From Bacteroides sp. MSB163 (GTDB lineage: Bacteria > Bacteroidota > Bacteroidia > Bacteroidales > Bacteroidaceae): 64,000 nucleotides of DNA. A program made the translations under genes and the position numbers. The notes beneath the pieces are model-generated. The model was not told the DNA's origin and made no database searches. It saw only the letters and a program-made list of their open reading frames with translations. Below are positions 26,267 through 34,361 of this stretch, one piece after another. Each line of letters opens with the position of its first letter. Position 1 is the first letter of the stretch. Location of the stretch: assembly GCF_036416795.1 (NCBI RefSeq), contig NZ_CP143867.1, positions 4,084,001 through 4,148,000 of the forward strand. The letters run 5' to 3'.

Positions 26267-29083
26267 TTATTCGTCGTTATTCTTTCCGATGCTCCGGATA
26301 TATTCATTGGGAGTGATGCCGGTAGCCTTCTTGAAATAGCGGAAGAAGGAAGCACGTGAGCTAAAACCACAGAGTTCGGCAAGTGCTCCCAGTGTATATT
26401 TGGAATATTCGTCTTCGTTGATAAGACGCTTGAACTCCTCAATACGGTAATCATTGATGTAATCGTAATAATTACGGTTCAGATGTTGATTGAAGAGATA
26501 AGATAAAGTATGTGCTGACCTGCCGAGCATGGTTGCCAGATCGGCTATTTTCAAATCCGGGTTTGTATATGGCTTATCACGAAGCATCAGAGCCTCCAGC
26601 TTTTCTGTCAGGCGCTGACATTCTTCCGTGCTTATCTTATTGGTTTTATATTTTGATTCTGCTGTTTTTTCTTGCTTTTCGGGCTCTTGCACATTTTCAG
26701 GAAGCGGGATTTGAATATTTTTCGTTTGCTTCGCTTTTCTCTTACGCTGATAGTAAATGTAGCCGATAAAAGCTAAAGCAATGGAAACGGCGATGATACT
26801 CCATGTTTCTACAGGATAGGCAATGTGGACGGCGGTGCGTACTTCAGAATCAGGGTTCCCGATATAGCGTAGCTTGAAAAGATAGTTTCCGGATGACAAA
26901 TCATAATAAGTAATTTCCGATTTTCCGGTCAATATCTGCCAGTCTTCATCTTCACCTTCCAATTTGTATTCATAAGTCATATAAGCCGGTTCGGTATAGG
27001 TAAAGCCGGAGAAATGAAAAGTTAGGTTGTTTTGAGAGGATTCAAGTTGTATTTCAGGGACTTTCCCACTCTCAATAACAGGATGAAGCGATTTCTTTCC
27101 GTTGACGTAAATATCTGTAATCGTCAGCGGATAAGTGTATCTTTTCATCTGATTATTTTGCTTGAAGTTCATATAAATCAGCCCTTTGGAATTTCCCATC
27201 CATATATTTCCCTGCTGATCCTGTACGGGAGGGCATAGTGTAAAAATAGAACTGGGAATACCGTCTATGAAATTATAAGGAATAAAAGTCTCTTTCTTGT
27301 CGTAGCGGTAGAGTCCGTTATTGGTTCCTATCCAGAGCCATTTCTCATTATCTTCCAGAATAAACATACCATCTTTTCCTTCCAGTTGTGTATCAGGTTG
27401 TAACCTTCTGAAGCGACTCATGGAGAGATCGGATATACACATACTTCCTTTGTCCGGCAGGAAATAAAGATAATGGTCGGAGTCTTCATATACAACTCTG
27501 ATCTTTTCTTTATGAATAAAGTTTTCCGGGAAGATATCGGTTTTCAGACTTTCAGAGGAGGGATCCCAGATACACATGCCATTTTCCGTGCAAATCCATC
27601 CTTTGTGAGTGGAATCAAAATAGATTTCGTAAACATTCCCTTCGGGTAATTTGGAGTTGGCACTGGTGTAGTGCTTGATTCTTTTCCCATTCTTATAGCA
27701 ATAGAGTCCCATTGAGGTACCTATCCACAATTGGTCTTTGGCATCCGCTTTTATGCTGAAAATCTGTCCCCGCATGAAAGGCTGCGGTTCATTGGGTTCG
27801 AAGTCGTGGATGGTAAGATCAGCAGGATTGAATATGTACATACCTCCGCCATAAGTTCCGATATAATATTTATCCTGAAATTTGTAGATACAGAAGATCA
27901 TACTGGAACGCAATTCGGGAGATTTAAAGTTTTTGAAGCGTCGTTCCTCTTCGTTTATATAGAATAGGCCGTCGCGGGAGCCGACTAACTTTTCATGTTC
28001 GGTAATTGCAATACTGCGGACAGGCATATCTTTGGAGTCAAAATACGGGAGATAACTGTAAGTAGAGAAAAGTCCGCTCTGGTACAGACTGTAATCCAAT
28101 CCCAGTTGATAGAAGCCTATCCAGATAAGCCCGTCACGATCCACTAAAAGGGAATATACGGAGTTGGAGCGGATACTTTCGTCTTTTCCCGGTTCGTGGC
28201 GGAAAGAGCGTAGAACCTTCATTTGTTTGGTAGAAATGAAATGTACTCCATTTCCATCCGTACCCACATACAACATATCTTCACCATCACCGGACAGCGA
28301 AGATATCACATTGCAGCCTACATCGATGAAGTGCCTGAATTTATGTGTTTGCATATCGAAGCTGATAATACCTTGCCCCATCGTACCTAGATAAAGTACG
28401 TTGCCGATGCGGGTGATATTGTTGTAAGAGCAAAGATGCTTGTTTTCTACTATATTATGATAAGGGACGATTTTTTTGTCGGCAAGTGTCAGGGAATAAA
28501 GTCCGTCGTTGGTAGCTATCCAGAGAATGCCCTCTTCACTAAGACTTAGTCCGGTGATGATATTAGAGGCTGACAGGACATTGGGGTCTATAAGTACTTG
28601 TTCCAGATTCCCGTTTTTATAGATAAACAGACCGGCCTCGCTACCTATATATAAAGTACCTTTTCCATCGGGTAGAAGTGTGCGGACGCCGTAGTGTAAT
28701 GTTTCGGCGGCAATCGGCTCGGGAATATTCTTTTCGGTATTCACCCGCCAAAGTCCCATGCCGTTTCCCATCCATATCTGGTTGCCCTCCATTTCGGCAA
28801 TGGCATTGACCCGCTTGATCTTTTCATTTGCTCCGGAAATCAGGAAATGCTTCAGACGCGTGCCGTCAAAACGTTCCAAAGAATTGCCGGTACCTATCCA
28901 AACATAGCCAATGGAGTCTTTATAAAGTGCATTTACTACTAAGTCGGAAAGTCCTTCGGTGACGGACAGTCCCCGGAAGACAGAGGGGAGGGAATAGCCC
29001 GGAAGGGAGCTAAACAGTAGGAATAATAGGACAATATATTTCGATATGTTTTTCACGATATGGTATCTTTCGTTTCTATACAT
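26267..29083 (-). CDS. Membrane-bound Reg_prop/Y_Y_Y sensor fused directly to AraC-type domain (no kinase), PUL 2
   Basis: The start is placed at the ATG at 29083 (MYRNERYHIVKNISKY), because the longer frame opens with TTG inside the -7 box at 29099-29106. The product is 938 residues. It has an N-terminal membrane or signal segment (IVLLFLLFSSLPGYS), two propellers of Reg_prop repeats (DSIGYVWIGTGNSLERFDG, RDGLIWIGFYQLG, QQGNIWMGNSKGLIY), a Y_Y_Y domain (TYEYKLEGEDEDW), one transmembrane helix (WSIIAVSIALAFIGYIYY), a short linker and an AraC double helix-turn-helix (YTLGALAELCGFSSRASFFR, ITPNEYIRS). It shares architecture with the PUL 1 regulator and also lacks kinase and receiver domains. 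It likely senses a uronate oligosaccharide in the periplasm. Confidence 0.88.
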   Translation of the reverse strand: MYRNERYHIVKNISKYIVLLFLLFSSLPGYSLPSVFRGLSVTEGLSDLVVNALYKDSIGYVWIGTGNSLERFDGTRLKHFLISGANEKIKRVNAIAEMEGNQIWMGNGMGLWRVNTEKNIPEPIAAETLHYGVRTLLPDGKGTLYIGSEAGLFIYKNGNLEQVLIDPNVLSASNIITGLSLSEEGILWIATNDGLYSLTLADKKIVPYHNIVENKHLCSYNNITRIGNVLYLGTMGQGIISFDMQTHKFRHFIDVGCNVISSLSGDGEDMLYVGTDGNGVHFISTKQMKVLRSFRHEPGKDESIRSNSVYSLLVDRDGLIWIGFYQLGLDYSLYQSGLFSTYSYLPYFDSKDMPVRSIAITEHEKLVGSRDGLFYINEEERRFKNFKSPELRSSMIFCIYKFQDKYYIGTYGGGMYIFNPADLTIHDFEPNEPQPFMRGQIFSIKADAKDQLWIGTSMGLYCYKNGKRIKHYTSANSKLPEGNVYEIYFDSTHKGWICTENGMCIWDPSSESLKTDIFPENFIHKEKIRVVYEDSDHYLYFLPDKGSMCISDLSMSRFRRLQPDTQLEGKDGMFILEDNEKWLWIGTNNGLYRYDKKETFIPYNFIDGIPSSIFTLCPPVQDQQGNIWMGNSKGLIYMNFKQNNQMKRYTYPLTITDIYVNGKKSLHPVIESGKVPEIQLESSQNNLTFHFSGFTYTEPAYMTYEYKLEGEDEDWQILTGKSEITYYDLSSGNYLFKLRYIGNPDSEVRTAVHIAYPVETWSIIAVSIALAFIGYIYYQRKRKAKQTKNIQIPLPENVQEPEKQEKTAESKYKTNKISTEECQRLTEKLEALMLRDKPYTNPDLKIADLATMLGRSAHTLSYLFNQHLNRNYYDYINDYRIEEFKRLINEDEYSKYTLGALAELCGFSSRASFFRYFKKATGITPNEYIRSIGKNNDE

Positions 29084-29098
29084 TATGTTTCTGTACAG

Positions 29099-29106
29099 CA
29101 AATATA
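29099..29106 (-). promoter_or_regulatory. -7 element of the PUL 2 regulator
   Basis: Reverse-strand TATATTTG lies 15 bp upstream of the ATG at 29083. It rules out any start upstream of that codon. Confidence 0.5.
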
Positions 29107-29200
29107 AGGAAAAAGAACGAAAATATTCGGGTTTAGGATGATTATTCGGTAGTCGGAGACTCTTTGCTGACTTATTGGCTTGTGAGCGGGGCGTATCTGG

Positions 29201-29330
29201 TCCATACCAAGTCCGTACTTGCTCCGTGTCTATAGCTATGGGGCACCTATGGAGCTGGTACGGAGTAGCTACGGATCAGATACGGAGGACGTACGGAGAT
29301 GCTACGGACCATGTACGGAGATGATATGGA
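29201..29330. repeat. 11-bp-phased hexamer array with internal dyad symmetry
   Basis: Nine copies of TAYGGR start at 29237, 29248, 29259, 29270, 29281, 29292, 29303, 29314 and 29325, exactly 11 bp apart (six are TACGGA). Three copies of the complement (TCCATA 29201, TCCGTA 29212, TCCGTG 29223) continue the 11-bp spacing in opposite orientation. The inverted and direct parts mirror exactly about 29232.5. The 5-bp spacers vary. The array fills the gap between the heparinase-like gene and the regulator promoter. I do not recognise it. The remainder of 29107-29346 shows nothing else. Confidence 0.85.
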
Positions 29331-29346
29331 CTTGATGCTATTGTTT

Positions 29347-32097
29347 TCACTTCAATTCCGTTTCCACTGTATTGGTTTTTAGTTTATACGTCTTCTTTTT
29401 GATGCTGACGGTGCAATCGGCGGATGCAGTGTAGTACCATGCCCCTTTCTTGAATTCCAGTAATACATCTGCGGGAGTTTCCGTCTTGATAACTACATTC
29501 GGGGTACTTAGCAAAGTGCCATGTCCTAAAAAGAAGGTGCAATCATCGCCCTTTTTATTTCCCCATAAAGCATAGGTGGCTTGTGCGCTCATTTTTCCGC
29601 TGGTGCAGATATCCGTGGGATTATCTGATGACAGAATATAGTCTGTGCGTCCATCTTTCTGTACCACACATATACCGGTGGCACTGTTTTCTGTTTTGCT
29701 TTTTACTTCGGGGAAACTTACTTCGGCAATGCAGCCGGGTTCTTTTACGGATGAGGGCTCATAGATAGCGACGAACGGTCGGTTCCAGGCTTCTCCTTTC
29801 TGGCGGGCTACAAAAGTCAGGGTAGGTTGTTCTTTGATATTATATGGCATCCCCGGAGTACGGCTCAAACCTTCCGTCATGGGAGACAGGGCGGTGAAAA
29901 CTTCCCGGTCCGTTTCTCCTTTCATCCACAAGTTCATTGAAATGTCATCCTTGTCGGGCATGGCAATGGTAAATGTAGCTTTTATGTCTTTGTTGGTAGT
30001 AGCCGATTTTTTATCATAGATATAAGAATAAGCATAAAGGTGAGCACCGGCAAAGGCCAGTTCCTCGGTGGGTTGCAGATTCAGGTCTGCACCGTCTGTG
30101 CCTGTCAGTGTTAGGGTTTGCCCCAGATTATGGTAGAAATAATCATGCATTTTATCACCACCGCGTTCTTTCCGGCTGCGGAAGATATCTACATAGTAAC
30201 CGGTTTCCGGACCGGTAGTGACGATACTCATCATACGGGTCTGGTCGGCACGGCTTTCCGGTTCACGGAAAGAAACATCGCTATAGGTTACGGAAGTGAA
30301 AGCTTTTCCCGGTTCGGAAGAAACTGGAAAACTGGATTTAAGATCAAAGGAGTGATTACTTTTCATAACCGGATAACTGGAAATGCCATCCACGCAAACC
30401 GTGTTATGACTGGGAAATTGAGAATAATATTCCAGATAGTCCAGTCCGCTGTATAAGTAAAGGCCAATTCCGGCATCGGGAGCCAAAACATATCCCTTAC
30501 CATAAAGCTCCATAGATATGCCATTGGCATGCATGTGGTTTCCTTCACTGGCATTCAAGGATATCATAAGGCTGTGACGGGGATTCATTCCGTTTCGTTG
30601 TACCAACCAGGAAACGTTCGGTGCATAGAAGAGGGGAGAGACATATTGCTTTATTTCTCCAGCTTCGATATTGGGATTCAGTTCCAATGGCTTTTCATCA
30701 AAGAAAGAACTGATAGAAACGGGGACGCTTTTTTTATTGTCTTTGGTTTTTCCCGCATCGGGATGGAAGCATTTCAGCATGGCAGTGAAATATTCTTCCT
30801 GCTCTTTCTTGCCGTTGTGTTGTGCATTTCGTATCATGCGGGATATAGGATGGGTGTTCAGATATCCCGGGTGGGTATCGCCGAAACCACAGATCATCCG
30901 GTTGGGGAACAAATATTGCGGAGTAGCGGCTACTGCTTTAGAAAGAACCGGCATTGCTTCCACCAGGTCATAATTCAGATTCCGGTCGAAGAGGGTAGCA
31001 AAGCTGGTGTAGTCATTCAGTACTACATTGCTGTATCCGGGACATTCGGCCCAGATACCTGTCTTCGGATCGAAGCCATAATCGGCTAATTTATTCAGAC
31101 TCCATTGGCGGATACTAGAGCGGTTGAGTACATAATCAATGTAATATTCGCGTCCTTTGCCATCGGCATATTGCTTGTTGTTTTCCAGTATCATACCAAT
31201 ATTCATGACATAACGAGCCTGCATCAGGTTCCAGTTGTTGTGAGGAACACCGTTTGCAATGATATTGTCCGCCCATTTCTTGAAAGCTCCTGCGTATATA
31301 TCCATTTTGTCGGTATGCCGGGCATTCAGGTAGTCATACAGGAAATCGTAAAGGGGAACGATGTCATAAAGAATATCTTCGTGAATAACCTCGAAAGAAC
31401 TCATGCCTACCAGCGTTTGCTGATGGCCGTGGTTGAGGTCGATGGGAACATTCCGATAATAGATACCTGTCATATAGGTATCGAATACTCCGGCAGCGAG
31501 TTTTGCATATCTTTCTTCTCCGGTAAGCCAGTAAAGGAAGGCGGCATCACGGGCGATACCCATGATTTCACGGTTCAGGCTCTCGATGTTGCGTCCGGTT
31601 TTAGAAGGATGTACACTCTCCATAGGGCGGCCGGGCAAGGCGTTGTTACAGAAAGTCACATTTCCTTCCACATCGTCATCGTATGGCACTACGTCTTCCA
31701 GACGGGGGCGTCCGTGGGTGGCAAATGTGCCGCGCGTACCAGAATAGCGAACGGTGGGTGCCGGTGCTTTTTCGCCTCCGGCATGGTCGAAGGTTTCACC
31801 TTTTATATATACATCCGTAGCATGAGACTTCCAATACATGGCAAGGCGTGAAAGTAACCAGTCCGGTTGGGCATCTGTCAGGTTGGCATAAAGATCGGCA
31901 CGCCTTTTCAGTTTCTCAAATACGTCTTTTGCCCAATCTTCTTTTTCTATCAGACTCAGGGTTTCACTCTTACCGTTGCTGTTCGTCAGATAACGCGGAT
32001 GGCTGTCCGGCAACTGCTGCCGGAAGGCGATTTCTACCTCCTGGGCTTGTAATATCCCTGAAAAGAGAAGGCATATCAATAAACTAAGTGCTTTCAT
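29347..32097 (-). CDS. Heparinase II/III-family polysaccharide lyase, exported
   Basis: The protein has 916 residues and a signal peptide (ending near LQAQE). An N-terminal alpha-toroid (about 60-460) includes GVPHNNWNLMQARY (H286, N287, N288) and CPGYSNVVLNDYTSF. It is followed by a large beta-sheet domain beginning with the heparinase II/III signature SEGNHMHANGISMELYGKGY (H521, H523) and DAGIGLYLY. The layout matches alginate- and glycosaminoglycan-type lyases with a toroid plus beta-sandwich (families such as PL15, PL17 or PL33), and I cannot assign the family. It has its own promoter (32168-32175) and no lipobox, so it is probably periplasmic and degrades uronate oligosaccharides made by the PL38-like lyase. 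Confidence 0.78.
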   Translation of the reverse strand: MKALSLLICLLFSGILQAQEVEIAFRQQLPDSHPRYLTNSNGKSETLSLIEKEDWAKDVFEKLKRRADLYANLTDAQPDWLLSRLAMYWKSHATDVYIKGETFDHAGGEKAPAPTVRYSGTRGTFATHGRPRLEDVVPYDDDVEGNVTFCNNALPGRPMESVHPSKTGRNIESLNREIMGIARDAAFLYWLTGEERYAKLAAGVFDTYMTGIYYRNVPIDLNHGHQQTLVGMSSFEVIHEDILYDIVPLYDFLYDYLNARHTDKMDIYAGAFKKWADNIIANGVPHNNWNLMQARYVMNIGMILENNKQYADGKGREYYIDYVLNRSSIRQWSLNKLADYGFDPKTGIWAECPGYSNVVLNDYTSFATLFDRNLNYDLVEAMPVLSKAVAATPQYLFPNRMICGFGDTHPGYLNTHPISRMIRNAQHNGKKEQEEYFTAMLKCFHPDAGKTKDNKKSVPVSISSFFDEKPLELNPNIEAGEIKQYVSPLFYAPNVSWLVQRNGMNPRHSLMISLNASEGNHMHANGISMELYGKGYVLAPDAGIGLYLYSGLDYLEYYSQFPSHNTVCVDGISSYPVMKSNHSFDLKSSFPVSSEPGKAFTSVTYSDVSFREPESRADQTRMMSIVTTGPETGYYVDIFRSRKERGGDKMHDYFYHNLGQTLTLTGTDGADLNLQPTEELAFAGAHLYAYSYIYDKKSATTNKDIKATFTIAMPDKDDISMNLWMKGETDREVFTALSPMTEGLSRTPGMPYNIKEQPTLTFVARQKGEAWNRPFVAIYEPSSVKEPGCIAEVSFPEVKSKTENSATGICVVQKDGRTDYILSSDNPTDICTSGKMSAQATYALWGNKKGDDCTFFLGHGTLLSTPNVVIKTETPADVLLEFKKGAWYYTASADCTVSIKKKTYKLKTNTVETELK

Positions 32098-32167
32098 ATT
32101 CTATCAATAACATTAGGTGTTTAAAGAATATACGGATGAGGGCGGATAATTACTCAACGGAACACGA

Positions 32168-32175
32168 CAAAGATA
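32168..32175 (-). promoter_or_regulatory. -7 element of the heparinase-like gene
   Basis: Reverse-strand TATCTTTG lies 70 bp upstream of the start codon. It diverges from the nrfH promoter 57 bp to the right. Confidence 0.5.
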
Positions 32176-32232
32176 GCGCAAGACTATGCAAAATATGTAA
32201 TCATTATTACACTTTTTTAAAAATAAAGCCCC

Positions 32233-32240
32233 TACTTTTG
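32233..32240 (+). promoter_or_regulatory. -7 element of the nrf operon
   Basis: TACTTTTG is a perfect TAnnTTTG, 18 bp upstream of the nrfH ATG. No TTTG stands at -33. Instead the AT-rich ACTTTTTTAAAAATAAAG lies there, consistent with a promoter needing an activator such as a neighbouring Crp/Fnr protein. Confidence 0.5.
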
Positions 32241-32258
32241 TGAAAAATACTATTTCCT

Positions 32259-32849
32259 ATGAAGAAATTGTCATTTATAAACAGGTTTTTACCTTCGTAC
32301 AAATGGAAAGTGGCTGCGATAGTTATCTGCGGTATCGTTGTGGGCGGGGGAGGCTTGTTCATGTACTTGCTGCGGGCGCATACCTACTTGGGGGATGAGC
32401 CGTCGGCATGCGTGAACTGTCATATTATGGCACCTTACTACGCTACATGGTTTCACAGTTCACATAGTCGGGATGCCACTTGTAATGATTGTCATGTTCC
32501 TCATGAGAATGCCGTAAAGAAATGGACATTCAAGGGGATGGACGGTATGAAACATGTGGCTGCTTTCCTGACAAAGAGCGAGCCGCAGGTTATCAGGGCG
32601 CATGAAGCCAGTTCAGAGGTGATTATGAACAACTGTATTCGTTGCCATACGCAGTTGAATGCGGAGTTTGTGAAAACCGGGAAAATAGATTATATGATGT
32701 CTCAGGTAGGCGAGGGTAAGGCTTGTTGGGATTGTCACCGGGATGTGCCGCATGGCGGAAGCAACTCGTTGTCATCCACTCCCAATGCACTGGTACCTTA
32801 TCCCGAATCGCCCGTTCCGGGCTGGCTGCAAAAGATGCTTAAGAAATAA
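32259..32849 (+). CDS. nrfH: Cytochrome c nitrite reductase small subunit NrfH
   Basis: This 196-residue NapC/NirT-family membrane cytochrome has one N-terminal transmembrane helix (AAIVICGIVVGGGGLFMYLL) that anchors a periplasmic tetraheme domain. The four CXXCH sites are CVNCH (C51), CNDCH, CIRCH and CWDCH. NrfH oxidises menaquinol and passes electrons to NrfA. Size and heme count fit the family. It is the first gene of a five-gene operon, with nrfA 21 bp downstream. Confidence 0.95.
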   Translation: MKKLSFINRFLPSYKWKVAAIVICGIVVGGGGLFMYLLRAHTYLGDEPSACVNCHIMAPYYATWFHSSHSRDATCNDCHVPHENAVKKWTFKGMDGMKHVAAFLTKSEPQVIRAHEASSEVIMNNCIRCHTQLNAEFVKTGKIDYMMSQVGEGKACWDCHRDVPHGGSNSLSSTPNALVPYPESPVPGWLQKMLKK

Positions 32850-32870
32850 TGAAATAAAATCAATATACTT

Positions 32871-34352
32871 ATGGAAAAGAAATTGAAATCATGGCAAGGC
32901 TGGCTGCTGTTCGGTGGTTCGATGGTAGTCGTGTTTGTATTAGGATTATGTGTTTCCGCGCTGATGGAGAGGCGGGCGGAATTAGAAAGCGTGTTCAATA
33001 ACCGCAGGACTGTTATTACAGGCATTGAAGCCCGTAATGAAGTGTTCAAAAGTGATTTCCCCCGTGAATATCAGACCTGGACGGAAACAGCGAAGACGGA
33101 TTTCCAGAGTGAGTTCAACGGAAACATTGCGGTCGATGTATTGGAACAACGTCCCGAAATGGTGGTTCTGTGGGCAGGATATGCTTTCTCAAAGGACTAT
33201 TCGACTCCGCGTGGGCACATGCATGCGATAGAGGATATTACGGCAAGTCTTCGTACGGGTGCGCCTACTACTCCCGAAGATGGTCCGCAACCGTCTACCT
33301 GTTGGACTTGCAAGAGTCCGGATGTTCCCCGTGTGATGGAGGCTATCGGTGTGGATGCATTCTATAATAATAAGTGGGGAGCAATGGGTGATGAGATTGT
33401 AAATCCTATCGGATGCGCCGATTGCCACGAACCGGAAAATATGAATCTGCACATTAGCCGTCCAGCTTTGATCGAGGCTTTTGCACGCCAGGGCAGAGAT
33501 ATTACGAAAGCTACTCCGCAGGAAATGCGCTCGCTGGTTTGTGCGCAGTGCCACGTGGAATATTACTTCAAGGGTGATGGCAAGTACCTGACTTTCCCCT
33601 GGGATAAAGGCTTTACTGTGGAAGATATGGAGGCTTATTATGATAATGAAGGTTTCTATGACTATATTCATAAACTGAGTCGTGCTCCGATATTGAAAGC
33701 GCAGCATCCTGATTATGAAATCTGTCAGATGGGTATTCACGGTCAGAGAGGTGTGTCATGTGCAGATTGTCACATGCCTTATAAGAGCGAAGGTGGTGTG
33801 AAATTCAGCGATCACCATATTCAAAGCCCGCTGGCGATGATTGACCGTACTTGTCAGACTTGCCACCGCGAAAGTGAAGAAACATTGCGTAACAATGTGT
33901 ACGAACGCCAACGTAAGGCTAACGAAATACGTAACCGTCTGGAACAGGAACTTGCCAAGGCTCATATCGAGGCTAAGTTTGCATGGGACAAGGGGGCTAC
34001 GGAAGATCAGATGAAAGACGTACTTGCCCTGATCCGTCAGGCGCAGTGGCGTTGGGACTTTGGTGTGGCATCTCATGGAGGTGCTTTCCATGCTTCGCAG
34101 GAAATCCAACGTATCCTTTCACATGGTTTGGACAAGGCTATGCAGGCTCGTCTGGCTGTATTAAGAGTATTGGCTAAGCATGGTTTTACGGATGATGTGC
34201 CGATGCCGGATATTTCAACCAAAGAGAAAGCACAACAATACATTGGCCTCGACATGGATGCGGAAAGAGCTGCTAAAGAGAAATTCTTGAAAACAACTGT
34301 ACCTGCGTGGCTGGAAAAAGCAAAAGCTAACGGTCGCCTGGCCCAGAAATAA
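32871..34352 (+). CDS. nrfA: Ammonia-forming cytochrome c nitrite reductase NrfA
   Basis: This 493-residue pentaheme enzyme has an N-terminal signal-anchor (GWLLFGGSMVVVFVLGLCV). Four sites are CXXCH (CADCHE, CAQCHVEY, CADCHMPY, CQTCHRE). The catalytic heme site is CWTCK (C144-K148), the lysine-ligated motif that defines NrfA. It reduces nitrite by six electrons to ammonium in the periplasm and can also reduce NO and hydroxylamine. Downstream genes provide heme attachment proteins and a porin, so the operon is self-contained. Confidence 0.97.
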   Translation: MEKKLKSWQGWLLFGGSMVVVFVLGLCVSALMERRAELESVFNNRRTVITGIEARNEVFKSDFPREYQTWTETAKTDFQSEFNGNIAVDVLEQRPEMVVLWAGYAFSKDYSTPRGHMHAIEDITASLRTGAPTTPEDGPQPSTCWTCKSPDVPRVMEAIGVDAFYNNKWGAMGDEIVNPIGCADCHEPENMNLHISRPALIEAFARQGRDITKATPQEMRSLVCAQCHVEYYFKGDGKYLTFPWDKGFTVEDMEAYYDNEGFYDYIHKLSRAPILKAQHPDYEICQMGIHGQRGVSCADCHMPYKSEGGVKFSDHHIQSPLAMIDRTCQTCHRESEETLRNNVYERQRKANEIRNRLEQELAKAHIEAKFAWDKGATEDQMKDVLALIRQAQWRWDFGVASHGGAFHASQEIQRILSHGLDKAMQARLAVLRVLAKHGFTDDVPMPDISTKEKAQQYIGLDMDAERAAKEKFLKTTVPAWLEKAKANGRLAQK

Positions 34353-34361
34353 AACAGAGAT

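Noticed and set aside
26267..29083. Canonical hybrid two-component system
   Set aside because: Only a short Lys/Glu-rich linker lies between the membrane helix and AraC domain. No H-box, N/G-box or receiver aspartate region exists. The same holds for 14681-17449.
29201..29330. CRISPR array
   Set aside because: Repeat units are 6 bp with 5-bp spacers, far below CRISPR sizes, and no cas gene is present.
31105..31851. 248-codon open frame on the plus strand
   Set aside because: It lies wholly antisense to the heparinase-like gene, whose conserved motifs are continuous. It shows no recognisable domain.
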